Shown: positions 40,961-49,094 of the stretch, in pieces | Layout: each line of letters begins with the position of its first letter | Numbering within the stretch: the stretch's first letter is position 1 | Program-made: the position numbers and the translations under genes | Origin: Microbacterium azadirachtae | GTDB lineage: Bacteria; Actinomycetota; Actinomycetes; Actinomycetales; Microbacteriaceae | Assembly: GCF_000956505.1 (NCBI RefSeq) | Contig: NZ_JYIX01000034.1 | Span: 124,001 to 188,000, forward strand | DNA: 64,000 nt | Direction: 5' to 3' | Notes under the pieces: model-generated | What the model was told of the DNA's origin: nothing | Database searches by the model: none | The model's input: only the letters and a program-made list of their open reading frames with translations

Positions 40961-41617
40961 ATGGGAGGCATCGAGGATCTGGACCGCGCGGTCGCTGCTG
41001 CGATCTCCGCCCCCAGCGCCGCCGCTGAGGCTCTCGAGGCGATCGATGGACTCGTGACCGCGATCGATGCGGATCGCGCCGCCGGCCTCTTCGGCCGTTG
41101 GGGCCTCGCCACCGCGATCGACGGACGCAGTCGCGAAGCGCTCCTCCCGCAGCCGCTCTTCGAGGCGCTGCACGAGCGGGCGGGGCTCGAGGCGACCTGG
41201 CCGATCGGCAACGCCGGACTGCTGCAGACCTACGGATCGCTCCTCGCCCCCGACGCCACGGACGACCGCAACCGCGAGCGCTGGCTCGGTGCGGAGCTCG
41301 CCACGGGGCTGGGCCTGGACGGCGCGCACTTCGTGCCGCGGGAGGGATCCCGCACGCTGCTCGACCGCGCGACCGAGGCCGCCGCGGTGCTGCTCGCCTC
41401 CGGCGGGGAGTTCTCCTGGTACGCGCTCGCGGAGGGCAGGGCCACGCGGGCCGTGCTGAGCCACGAGCACGACGGATCCCGCGCCCTCGCCTACGCGGTG
41501 GCGCCGGCGCCCGGCACGTCACCGCTCCTGGTCGCGCTGCTCCCGGTGGCGGAGGCTGAGACGGTCCGCCGCGACCTCGACGAGGCCGCGTCGCGCCTGC
41601 GCTGGAACGCCGCCTGA
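40961..41617 (+). CDS. Hypothetical actinobacterial protein
   Basis: A 218-residue protein with no family I recognise. It is rich in Ala, Leu and acidic residues, has no signal peptide or membrane helix, and contains 'ATWPIGNAGLLQTYGSLLAPDATDDRNRERWLG', which suggests an alpha/beta fold. -10 TAGTGT lies 6 nt before the ATG, so it has a leaderless promoter of its own. It is followed by two REP-like hairpins and then the alkaline phosphatase gene. Context does not reveal its role. Confidence 0.7.
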   Translation: MGGIEDLDRAVAAAISAPSAAAEALEAIDGLVTAIDADRAAGLFGRWGLATAIDGRSREALLPQPLFEALHERAGLEATWPIGNAGLLQTYGSLLAPDATDDRNRERWLGAELATGLGLDGAHFVPREGSRTLLDRATEAAAVLLASGGEFSWYALAEGRATRAVLSHEHDGSRALAYAVAPAPGTSPLLVALLPVAEAETVRRDLDEAASRLRWNAA

Positions 41618-41631
41618 CCCTCCACCTCCGA

Positions 41632-41677
41632 GTCGTCCCCGTCAGCGCACGCCATGGGCTCCGCTGGCGGGGACGAC
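41632..41677. repeat. REP-like hairpin R1
   Basis: 46 bp with arms GTCGTCCCCGTCAGCG and CGCTGGCGGGGACGAC (one mismatched or G-T pair) and a 14-nt loop. First of four near-identical copies flanking the phosphatase gene. Confidence 0.85.
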
Positions 41678-41705
41678 GCGGAGATGGTGAGCGCCCACAT
41701 TTCGA

Positions 41706-41751
41706 GTCGTCCCCGTCAGCGCACGCTATGGGCTCCGCTGGCGGGGACGAC
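41706..41751. repeat. REP-like hairpin R2
   Basis: Second copy, one base different from R1 (GCTATG instead of GCCATG in the loop), same orientation, 74 bp downstream. Confidence 0.85.
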
Positions 41752-41812
41752 GCGGCGGGATCCGGTCCGGATCCAGTCCGGATCCAGCCTCCTCATAGTC
41801 CGCATTCAGCGG

Positions 41813-41841
41813 ATTCATCGATTCGTCACCAGGGCGTCACC
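41813..41841 (+). promoter_or_regulatory. Candidate Pho box (11-bp direct repeats)
   Basis: ATTCATC, CGTCACC and CGTCACC start at 41813, 41824 and 41835, exactly 11 bp apart. This is the spacing and approximate sequence (GTTCACC-N4 units) of PhoP boxes in Streptomyces. It lies about 100 bp before the alkaline phosphatase start. Confidence 0.55.
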
Positions 41842-41938
41842 CGCCGTACCCCTGCCGCTGGTGGGCTGGACGGGCTCGGGCTCGGCGTGCACGCACGTGA
41901 GCCGACGGGCCTCCCCACTCCCCCAGAGGAAGACAGCC

Positions 41939-43819
41939 ATGAACGCCAGAACCACGTTCGCGCGCTCCGCGATCGCGCTCACCCTCGTCGCCGGCGCCGC
42001 GCTGGCCGCACCCGCCGCCTATGCGGCGGGCCCCTCCGACCCGTCCGTCCCCGGCGGCGCCACCCGCAACGACGGCGACCAGACCGCGGCGCTGCGCGAC
42101 GCGATCGTCGCGGGTCCCGCGAAGAACGTGATCCTGCTCATCGGCGACGGAATGGGCGACTCCGAGATCACGGTCGCCCGCGACTACCAGTACGGCGCCG
42201 GCGGGCGCCTCCCCGGCATCGACGCGCTTCCGCTGACCGGCTCCTACACGACCTATTCGCTGAACAAGGACGGCTCGGCCGACTACGTCCCGGATTCGGC
42301 CGCGACCGGCTCCGCGTGGGCGACCGGTACCAAGACCTACGACGGCGCGATCTCCGTCGACATCGCGAGCAAGGGGCACGACACGCTGCTCGAGCTCGCC
42401 AAGGCGAACGGGCGCAAGACCGGCAACGTCTCCACGGCGGAGCTGCAGGACGCGACCCCCGCGGTGCAGGCCGCGCATGTCGCAGGACGCAAGTGCTACG
42501 GCCCCGACTCGGCCAAGCAGTGCGGCGCGGACCTCCTCGAGAACGGCGGCAAGGGCTCGATCAGCGAGCAGATCCTGGACACCCGCGCCGACGTCACGCT
42601 CGGCGGCGGATCCGAGTCGTTCGAGCAGACCGCGAAGGCCGGCGCGTGGCCGAGCGCGACCCTGTTCCAGCAGGCCGCGACCCGCGGCTACCAGGTCGCC
42701 CGCACGGCCGCCGACCTCGCCGCGATCAGCGCCGCGGACCAGGCCGGCCCGGTCCTCGGCACGTTCAGCGCGGGGAACTTCCCGACCCGCTTCGCAGAGA
42801 CCACGGCCACCGTCGGCGGCGCCGACGCGGCCCCCGTCACGTGCACCGAGAGCGCCGACCGCCTCGACTCCTCGCTCTCGCTCGCGTCGCTCACCCAGAA
42901 GTCGATCGACCTGCTCAAGGGCGACAAGGGCTTCTTCCTCCAGGTCGAGGGCGCCTCGATCGACAAGCAGGACCACGCCGCCAACGCCTGCGGTCAGATC
43001 GGTGAGACCATCGACCTCGACGAGGCCGTGCAGGTCGCGCTCGACTTCGCCAAGGCCGACGGGAACACCCTCGTGATCGTCACCGCCGACCACGCGCACA
43101 CCTCGCAGATCGTGGACAGCACCCCGCCGACCTCGCTCTCGATCGCCCTGAAGACCACCGAGGGATCCACGATGAAGGTGTCCTACGGCACCGCCGGCGC
43201 GGGCGGCTCGCAGCAGCACACCGGGAGCCAGGTGCGGATCGCCGGCTACGGCCCCGGGGCCGCGAACGTCGTCGGCCTCACGGACCAGACCGACAACTTC
43301 TTCACCATCGCGGGAGCCCTGCAGTTGAACCGCGACCTGCCCGCACTGTCGGCCGGCGCCACCCTCACGGTGCCGGAGAAGGTCGCGCCCGGCGGCACGA
43401 TCGCCCTCGCAGCCGCGGGGCTCAACGGCGACCGCCAGGTGAACGGATCCGTCTCCGCCGCGGGCGCCGCGGCACGGGCCGCAGCCGAGACGATCGGGCG
43501 CACCGACGTCATCGACGGCGGTGTCGGGCTGTCGCTGACCGCCCCGACCGAGCCGGGCCAGTACACCGTCGCCCTGACCGGCGAGCAGACCGGCAAGGCG
43601 CTGACCGCCACGTTCACGGTCGCCGAGGGCGCCCCGACCACGCCGACGGCATCGCCGAGCCCCACCGCTCCGGCCGTGGCCCTGCCGCCGACCGACGGCA
43701 ACGGCGGCAGCCTCGCGCTCACCGGCGGCACCGTCGGCGCCGCGGCCCTCGTCGCTCTCGCCCTGATCGCCGCCGGCCTGCTGCTGGCCCGCGCCCGCGC
43801 TCGCGCCCGCCGCGCCTGA
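41939..43819 (+). CDS. Secreted, cell-wall-anchored alkaline phosphatase
   Basis: A 626-residue alkaline phosphatase. A signal peptide with hydrophobic core at residues 10-24 is followed by a likely cut after A29 ('AAYA'). Catalytic and metal residues: D70 in 'LLIGDGMGD', nucleophile S120 in 'PDSAATGSA', '[12 protein letters not shown]', and 'VTADHAH'. It belongs to the PhoA/IAP-like family (D-S-A-A/G-T motif). After the catalytic domain (to about 465) there is a beta-rich or Ala-rich segment, a Pro/Thr spacer ('[20 protein letters not shown]'), then LALTG (592-596), a hydrophobic helix and an Arg-rich tail: a sortase class E (LAxTG) signal. The enzyme would be fixed to the wall to release phosphate. 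A Pho-box-like array lies upstream. It is flanked by REP-like pairs. Confidence 0.9.
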   Translation: MNARTTFARSAIALTLVAGAALAAPAAYAAGPSDPSVPGGATRNDGDQTAALRDAIVAGPAKNVILLIGDGMGDSEITVARDYQYGAGGRLPGIDALPLTGSYTTYSLNKDGSADYVPDSAATGSAWATGTKTYDGAISVDIASKGHDTLLELAKANGRKTGNVSTAELQDATPAVQAAHVAGRKCYGPDSAKQCGADLLENGGKGSISEQILDTRADVTLGGGSESFEQTAKAGAWPSATLFQQAATRGYQVARTAADLAAISAADQAGPVLGTFSAGNFPTRFAETTATVGGADAAPVTCTESADRLDSSLSLASLTQKSIDLLKGDKGFFLQVEGASIDKQDHAANACGQIGETIDLDEAVQVALDFAKADGNTLVIVTADHAHTSQIVDSTPPTSLSIALKTTEGSTMKVSYGTAGAGGSQQHTGSQVRIAGYGPGAANVVGLTDQTDNFFTIAGALQLNRDLPALSAGATLTVPEKVAPGGTIALAAAGLNGDRQVNGSVSAAGAAARAAAETIGRTDVIDGGVGLSLTAPTEPGQYTVALTGEQTGKALTATFTVAEGAPTTPTASPSPTAPAVALPPTDGNGGSLALTGGTVGAAALVALALIAAGLLLARARARARRA

Positions 43820-43838
43820 CTCCGGCTTCCACCACTGA

Positions 43839-43884
43839 GTCGTCCCCGTCAGCGCACGCCACAGGCTCCGCTGGTGGGGACGAC
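43839..43884. repeat. REP-like hairpin R3
   Basis: Third copy, 20 bp past the phosphatase stop; differs in the loop (CCACAG) and has GGTGGGGACGAC in the second arm. Confidence 0.85.
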
Positions 43885-43921
43885 CCGGAGGTGGGGAGCA
43901 CCCGCCGCACCCACACTTCGA

Positions 43922-43967
43922 GTCGTCCCCGTCAGCGCACGCCATAGGCTCCGCTGGCGGGGACGAC
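43922..43967. repeat. REP-like hairpin R4
   Basis: Fourth copy, 83 bp after R3 and 17 bp past the ramB stop on the other strand. R3 and R4 together would terminate both convergent transcripts. Confidence 0.85.
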
Positions 43968-43984
43968 TCGGAGATGGGGCGGGC

Positions 43985-45436
43985 TCAGGCGGGGGCGTGG
44001 GCCTCGAGGAACTCGTACACGTCCGTCGTGTCGACGCCGGGGAACGCTCCCGTCGGCAGTGTCGCCAGCAGAGTGCGCGGGGTGCGCACGTTCGGCCAGG
44101 ACTGCTCGCGCCAGCGCTTCTCGAGATCAGCCGGAGCGCGCCGGCAGCACACCTCGACCGAGTGCTTCGAGACGCCGCGGTTGGGGGTGTCCCGCCCGAT
44201 GAACCACTTCGTGTCGTCGAAGCGCACCCCCACGCTCACCGAGTGCAGGCCCTCGCTCGACGGCTCCACGCGGGCGGTGCACCAGTAGGTCCCATTGCCG
44301 GTGTCGGTGTACTGGTAGTACGGGTTGAACCGGTCCTCCTCCTCGAACACGACCCGGCTGGTCCACTTGCGGCAGCACATCTGCCCCTCGATGGATCCGA
44401 GCCGGTCGGTCGGGAAGTTCACGTCGTCGTTCTCGTACGCCTTCGTGATCGTGCCCGACTCGTGCACCTTGAGGAAGTGCACCGGGATGTCCAGATGCCG
44501 GGTGGCGAGGTTCGTGAACCGGTGCGCGGCCGTCTCGTAGGACACGGAATAGGCGTCGCGGAGGTCCTCGATCGAGATCGCGCGGCGCTCCTTCGCGTCC
44601 TTCAGCACCGGCACGAGGTGCTCCTCTGGCATGAGCAGCGCACCCGTGAGGTAGTTGGTCTCCACGCGCTGGCGCAGGAACTCGGCGTAGCTGCGCGGCT
44701 CGGAGTGCCCGAGGATGCGGCTGGAGAGCGCCTGGAGCACGGCCGTGCGGGCGTCGCCCTTGCCCGGCACGCGGCTGGAGAGGTACAGCCGCCCGTGCGC
44801 GAGGTCGGCGACGCTGCGCGTGGACTGCGGCAGATCGGGCGCGTAGTGCAGGGTGAAGCCGAGGTGCGCGGCGATGTCGCTCGCGCTGCGCTGCGTGAGC
44901 GGCCCGCCCGGGTGGTGCACCGCGGCGAGGATCTCCGCCGCCTTCTTCTCCAGGTCGGCGAAATGGTTGTCCTGACGGCGCATGAGGTGGCGCAGCTCGA
45001 CGTTCGCGCGGCGGGCCTCCTCGGGAGTCGCCGCGCGCTCGTCGCGGAGCTTGTCGATCTCGCCGTGCAGGGCGAGCAGCGCCCGCAGCGCCTCGTCGGG
45101 AACGGTCTTCGGGATCCGGAAGGGAGCGATGCCGAGAGCCTGGAAGGTCTGCCCCTTCATCGCCCGCTCGACGGCGATCTCCATCGCGGCGCGCTCGTCG
45201 AGAGACTGCTCGGCCAGGATCTGGTCGATCGTCGTATCCAGCACGCGGGCGATCTGCTGCAGCTGGGTGAGCTTCGGCTCGCGCTTGCCGGTCTCGATCA
45301 TGGACACCTGGCTCGGCGCCCTGTCGATCGCCGTCGCGAGCTGCTCGAGGGTCATCCCCGCCGCCGTGCGGAGCTGCCGGATGCGTCGCCCGATCGTGAG
45401 AGCGTCGACCTCTTCTGCCGTGTCTGCGGTGACCAT
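43985..45436 (-). CDS. ramB: RamB-type XRE regulator of acetate metabolism
   Basis: A 483-residue regulator. The N-terminal XRE helix-turn-helix covers about residues 15-70 ('LEQLATAIDRAPSQVSMIETGKREPKLTQLQQIARVL'). The middle has an IrrE/ImmA-like peptidase fold without a clear HExxH, and the C-terminal third is the short-chain-fatty-acyl regulator domain with conserved cysteines ('GQMCCRKWTSRVVFEE', 'VEVCCRRAPADLEKRW'). Length and layout match RamB of Corynebacterium glutamicum (474 residues), which represses aceA, aceB and other acetate genes when acetate is absent. Here it is divergent from aceB-aceA with a 144-bp spacer, which fits that role closely. Confidence 0.9.
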   Translation of the reverse strand: MVTADTAEEVDALTIGRRIRQLRTAAGMTLEQLATAIDRAPSQVSMIETGKREPKLTQLQQIARVLDTTIDQILAEQSLDERAAMEIAVERAMKGQTFQALGIAPFRIPKTVPDEALRALLALHGEIDKLRDERAATPEEARRANVELRHLMRRQDNHFADLEKKAAEILAAVHHPGGPLTQRSASDIAAHLGFTLHYAPDLPQSTRSVADLAHGRLYLSSRVPGKGDARTAVLQALSSRILGHSEPRSYAEFLRQRVETNYLTGALLMPEEHLVPVLKDAKERRAISIEDLRDAYSVSYETAAHRFTNLATRHLDIPVHFLKVHESGTITKAYENDDVNFPTDRLGSIEGQMCCRKWTSRVVFEEEDRFNPYYQYTDTGNGTYWCTARVEPSSEGLHSVSVGVRFDDTKWFIGRDTPNRGVSKHSVEVCCRRAPADLEKRWREQSWPNVRTPRTLLATLPTGAFPGVDTTDVYEFLEAHAPA

Positions 45437-45469
45437 GGGGCCGATTCTGTCACGAAAACAGAAATCTGA

Positions 45470-45477
45470 GCAAACTT
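45470..45477. promoter_or_regulatory. Possible RamB half-site
   Basis: GCAAACTT (AAGTTTGC on the minus strand) in the ramB-aceB spacer resembles the core of the corynebacterial RamB motif, which contains TTTGCAA-like sequence. The match is short. Confidence 0.3.
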
Positions 45478-45580
45478 CTCCTCTGATTTGGTCTGACCGA
45501 CTTCAGATCTTCACTCAGAGTGGTCACAAGCCACCCCGGCGCAGAAGCCGGACCGGATCCACTCACGGAGGAGACAGATC

Positions 45581-47266
45581 ATGACCATTCCCACCGCGTC
45601 GCCGACCGCCCCGATCCGGACCGTCGGCACTGCCGTCTCCGGCACCGAGGGCCCCGCGATCCGCATCACCGGTCCCCTGCACGACCGCTTCGGCGAGATC
45701 CTCACGCCCGCGGCCGTGGCCTTCCTCACGGAACTGCACCACCGCTTCGGCGGGCGCCGGCACGACCGCCTCGCCGACCGCATGCGCCGCCGCTTCGAGA
45801 TCGGCAACGGGCACGACCCGCGCTTCCGCGACGACACCCGGCACATCCGCGAGGACGCCGACTGGCGCGTCGCCGGTGCGGGCCCTGGCCTCGAGGACCG
45901 CCGCGTCGAGATCACCGGCCCGACGGATCCGAAGATGACCATCAATGCGCTGAACTCCGGCGCCAAGGTGTGGCTGGCCGATCAGGAGGACGCGACGAGC
46001 CCGACCTGGAGCAACGTGATCGGCGGCCAGCTGTCGCTGCGCGACGCGATCCGCGGACGCCTGACCCACACGAGCGAGGACGGCAAGGAGTACCGCGTCA
46101 CCGCAGAGCAGACCCCCACGATCGTGATGCGGCCCCGCGGCTGGCACCTCGTGGAGAAGCACCTGGAGTTCACCGACCGCACCGGGCGCCGCATGGACGC
46201 CTCGGGCTCCCTGGTGGACTTCGGCCTCTACTTCTTCCACAACGCGCAGGCCCTCATCGAAGCCGGCCGCGGGCCGTACTTCTACATCGCCAAGCTCGAG
46301 TCGAGCGAGGAGGCGAAGCTCTGGAACGACGTGTTCACGTTCAGCGAGGAGTACTTCGGGATCCCCCGCGGCACGATCCGCGCGACCGTGCTGATCGAGA
46401 CGCTGCCCGCCGCGTTCGAGATGGAGGAGATCCTGTTCGAGCTGCGCGAGCACTGCGCGGGTCTGAACGCCGGACGCTGGGACTACATCTTCTCGATCAT
46501 CAAGAACTACCGCGGTCGCGGCGCGCGCTTCGTGCTCCCCGACCGCAGCGAGGTCACGATGACGGTGCCGTTCATGCGGGCGTACACCGAGCTGCTCGTG
46601 CAGACCTGCCACAAGCGCGGCGCCTTCGCGATCGGCGGGATGAGCGCCTTCATCCCCAACCGGCGCGACCCCGAGGTGACCGCCAGGGCCGTCGAGAAGG
46701 TCGCGGCGGACAAGAAGCGCGAGGCCGGCGACGGCTTCGACGGCACTTGGGTGGCGCACCCCGACCTGATCCCGACCGCGCAGGCCGAGTTCGACGCCGT
46801 GCTCGGCGAGCGCCCCAACCAGCTCGACCGGCAGCACCCCGACGTGCAGGTGCGCGCGGAGGACCTGCTGGACGTGCACATCGGGCGCCCGATCACGGCC
46901 GAGGGCGTGCGCGACAACGTCTCCGTGGCGATCCGCTACCTCGAGGCCTGGCTGCGCGGGATCGGGGCCGTGGCGATCGACAACCTCATGGAGGACGCGG
47001 CGACCGCCGAGATCAGCCGCTCGCAGGTGTGGCAGTGGATCCACCAGGGGCAGTCCACGCAGGACGGCACCCTAATCACGGCCGAGTACGTCGAGGGCCT
47101 GATCGCCGCGGTGCTCGCCGAGACGCCGCGCCCTTCGGCAGGCTCAGAGACCGACGACCGCTTCGAGGACGCCGCCGCGGTGTTCCGCGAGGTGGCGCTG
47201 CAGCCCGAGTTCCCGGCGTTCCTGACGCTGCCCGCCTACTCCCGCTTCCTCGTCGAGACCGCCTGA
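45581..47266 (+). CDS. aceB: Malate synthase A
   Basis: A 561-residue malate synthase A, condensing glyoxylate and acetyl-CoA to malate. It contains the conserved 'VWLADQEDATSPTWSN', 'RPRGWHLVEKH', 'GLYFFHNAQALIEAGRGPYFYIAKLES' with the Mg/Arg active-site region, and 'GGMSAFIPNRRDPEV'. It follows the ramB spacer with GGAGGAGA before ATG, and precedes aceA by 46 bp, forming the glyoxylate operon. Near the C-terminus, residues about 517-526 ('RPSAGSETDD') are encoded by a sequence that matches the genome's REP-like repeat family (47129-47153), apparently an insertion kept in frame. Confidence 0.95.
   Translation: MTIPTASPTAPIRTVGTAVSGTEGPAIRITGPLHDRFGEILTPAAVAFLTELHHRFGGRRHDRLADRMRRRFEIGNGHDPRFRDDTRHIREDADWRVAGAGPGLEDRRVEITGPTDPKMTINALNSGAKVWLADQEDATSPTWSNVIGGQLSLRDAIRGRLTHTSEDGKEYRVTAEQTPTIVMRPRGWHLVEKHLEFTDRTGRRMDASGSLVDFGLYFFHNAQALIEAGRGPYFYIAKLESSEEAKLWNDVFTFSEEYFGIPRGTIRATVLIETLPAAFEMEEILFELREHCAGLNAGRWDYIFSIIKNYRGRGARFVLPDRSEVTMTVPFMRAYTELLVQTCHKRGAFAIGGMSAFIPNRRDPEVTARAVEKVAADKKREAGDGFDGTWVAHPDLIPTAQAEFDAVLGERPNQLDRQHPDVQVRAEDLLDVHIGRPITAEGVRDNVSVAIRYLEAWLRGIGAVAIDNLMEDAATAEISRSQVWQWIHQGQSTQDGTLITAEYVEGLIAAVLAETPRPSAGSETDDRFEDAAAVFREVALQPEFPAFLTLPAYSRFLVETA
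47129..47153. repeat. REP-like repeat inside the aceB reading frame
   Basis: CGCCCTTCGGCAGG followed by CTCAGAGACCG resembles the interspersed family at 13881 and 13957. It is read in frame and encodes a short polar insert in malate synthase. Confidence 0.5.
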
Positions 47267-47312
47267 CCCGCTCGGCAACCCGACCATTCGCCCACGAACG
47301 AAGGACATGACC

Positions 47313-48908
47313 ATGACTCGCTACCAGGACGACATCGACGCCATCCAGGCGTTGAAGGCGGCGGCCGGATCCCCGTGGAACGCCATCGACCCCGAGTCCG
47401 CCGCCCGCATGCGGGCACAGAACCGCTTCCGCACCGGACTCGAGATCGCGCAGTACACGGCCGACATCATGCGCCGCGACATGGAGGAGTACGACGCCGA
47501 CTCCTCGCTGTACACCCAGTCGCTCGGCGTCTGGCACGGCTTCATCGGACAGCAGAAGCTCATCTCGATCAAGAAGCACCTGAAGTCGACGAACAAGCGC
47601 TACCTCTACCTCTCCGGCTGGATGGTCGCAGCCCTCCGCTCCGAGTTCGGGCCGCTCCCCGACCAGTCGATGCACGAGAAGACGGCGGTGCCCGCTCTGA
47701 TCGAGGAGCTCTACACGTTCCTGCGTCAGGCCGACGCCCGCGAGCTCGACCTGCTCTTCACCCGGCTCGACGCGGCGCGCGCGGCCGGCGACGAGACCGC
47801 GGCCGAGTTCATCCAGTCCCAGATCGACGACTACGAGACCCACGTCGTCCCGATCATCGCCGACATCGACGCCGGCTTCGGGAACCCGGAGGCGACCTAC
47901 CTCCTCGCCAAGAAGATGATCGAGGCGGGCGCGTGCGCGATCCAGATCGAGAACCAGGTCTCGGATGAGAAGCAGTGCGGCCACCAGGACGGCAAGGTCA
48001 CCGTGCCGCACGAGGACTTCATCGCCAAGCTCAACGCGGTCCGCTACGCGTTCCTCGAGCTCGGGATCGACAACGGCGTCATCGTCGCCCGCACCGACTC
48101 GCTGGGCGCCGGCCTCACCCAGAAGCTCGCCGTCACGCAGGAGCCCGGCGATCTGGGCGACCAGTACAACGCGTTCCTCGACGTCGAGGAGATCTCCGAG
48201 GCCGAACTCGGCAACGGCGACGTGATCATCAAGCGCGACGGCCGTCTGCTGCGGCCCCGCCGACTCGCGAGCAACCTCTACCAGTTCCGTCCGGGGACCG
48301 GCGAGGAGCGCGTCGTGCTGGACTGCATCACGTCTCTGCGCAACGGCGCCGACCTGCTGTGGATCGAGACCGAGAAGCCGCACGTCGACCAGATCGCCGA
48401 CATGGTCGACGCGATCCGCGCGGAGATCCCGAACGCGAAGCTCGTCTACAACAACAGCCCGTCGTTCAACTGGACGCTGAACTTCCGTCAGCAGGTCTAC
48501 GACCTCCTCGCGGAGCAGGGCGAGGACGTCTCCGGCTACGACCGCGGCGCGCTCATGAGCGTCGAGTACGACGACACGGAGCTGGCGCGTCTCGCCGACG
48601 AGAAGATCCGCACCTTCCAGCGCGACGGATCCGCGCGCGCCGGGATCTTCCACCACCTCATCACGCTGCCGACCTACCACACGGCCGCGCTGTCGACGGA
48701 TGACCTCGCGAAGGGCTACTTCGGCGACGAGGGCATGCTCGCGTACGTCAAGGGCGTGCAGCGCCGGGAGATCCGCGGCGGGATCGCCACGGTCAAGCAC
48801 CAGAACATGGCGGGCTCCGACCTCGGCGACAACCACAAGGAGTACTTCGCCGGCGACGCCGCCCTCAAGGCCGGCGGTCAGCACAACACGATGAACCAGT
48901 TCAGCTGA
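47313..48908 (+). CDS. aceA: Isocitrate lyase
   Basis: A 531-residue isocitrate lyase, cleaving isocitrate to succinate and glyoxylate. The catalytic cysteine is C222 in 'KQCGHQDGKV'; this K-Q-C-G-H form (Q for the usual R) occurs in the long-form isocitrate lyases of about 530 residues, such as that of Pseudomonas aeruginosa, so it is not a lesion. 'DIDAGFGN' (Mg-binding), 'NNSPSFNWT' and the C-terminal 'STTVVKH'-like part ('GIATVKHQNMAGSDLGDNHKEYF') are present. I chose the ATG at 47313 with AAGGA 7 nt upstream rather than 47307, where the ribosome binding site would be too close. It is the second gene of the aceBA operon. A small ACCCCT-A-AGGGGT hairpin follows (48911-48923). Confidence 0.95.
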   Translation: MTRYQDDIDAIQALKAAAGSPWNAIDPESAARMRAQNRFRTGLEIAQYTADIMRRDMEEYDADSSLYTQSLGVWHGFIGQQKLISIKKHLKSTNKRYLYLSGWMVAALRSEFGPLPDQSMHEKTAVPALIEELYTFLRQADARELDLLFTRLDAARAAGDETAAEFIQSQIDDYETHVVPIIADIDAGFGNPEATYLLAKKMIEAGACAIQIENQVSDEKQCGHQDGKVTVPHEDFIAKLNAVRYAFLELGIDNGVIVARTDSLGAGLTQKLAVTQEPGDLGDQYNAFLDVEEISEAELGNGDVIIKRDGRLLRPRRLASNLYQFRPGTGEERVVLDCITSLRNGADLLWIETEKPHVDQIADMVDAIRAEIPNAKLVYNNSPSFNWTLNFRQQVYDLLAEQGEDVSGYDRGALMSVEYDDTELARLADEKIRTFQRDGSARAGIFHHLITLPTYHTAALSTDDLAKGYFGDEGMLAYVKGVQRREIRGGIATVKHQNMAGSDLGDNHKEYFAGDAALKAGGQHNTMNQFS

Positions 48909-48910
48909 CA

Positions 48911-48923
48911 CCCCTAAGGGGTC
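48911..48923 (+). terminator. Small aceA terminator hairpin
   Basis: ACCCCT-A-AGGGGT, 6-bp arms, 2 bp past the aceA stop. Weak on its own; the larger hairpin 48928-49050 follows. Confidence 0.4.
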
Positions 48924-48927
48924 GTTG

Positions 48928-49050
48928 AGCGCCCTTCGTCTCGCTGCGCTCGCTCAGGGACCGGCCCACCCGGTCCCTGAGCGAGGAGCGCAGCGACCGG
49001 CCCACCCGGTCCCTGAGCGAGGAGCGCAGCGACGAGACGAAGGGCGCTCC
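48928..49050. repeat. Long hairpin with tandem 36-bp repeat
   Basis: A 123-bp element. Two exact tandem copies of a 36-bp unit (48962-48997 and 48998-49033) lie inside long complementary arms: GAGCGCCCTTCGTCTCGC from 48928 pairs with GACGAGACGAAGGGCGCTC ending at 49050. The sequence belongs to the 'GGTCCCTGAGCGAG...CGAAGGG' repeat family of Microbacterium-type genomes. It could act as terminator for aceA and is otherwise mobile-looking. Confidence 0.8.
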
Positions 49051-49094
49051 TTCCTCGCTCAACGGCCCCGGAGAAGCATGAAAGGATCCACCGC

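Larger units (their letters stand above)
41618..41938. other. Intergenic region upstream of the alkaline phosphatase
   Basis: 321 bp without a gene. It holds two 46-bp REP-like hairpins (41632-41677 and 41706-41751), a pair of GGATCCAGTCCGGATCC-like direct repeats at about 41765-41787, and three 11-bp-spaced repeats that look like a Pho box (41813-41841). The start region of the phosphatase follows. Confidence 0.7.

Noticed and set aside
41618..43984. The REP-flanked phosphatase as an insertion sequence or transposon
   Set aside because: There is no transposase and no target duplication; the repeats are palindromic REP-like units all in the same orientation, not terminal inverted repeats.
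47313..48908. K-Q-C-G-H in isocitrate lyase as a missing or mutated catalytic residue
   Set aside because: Cys and His are kept, and Q in that place is normal for the long-form (about 530 residue) isocitrate lyases.
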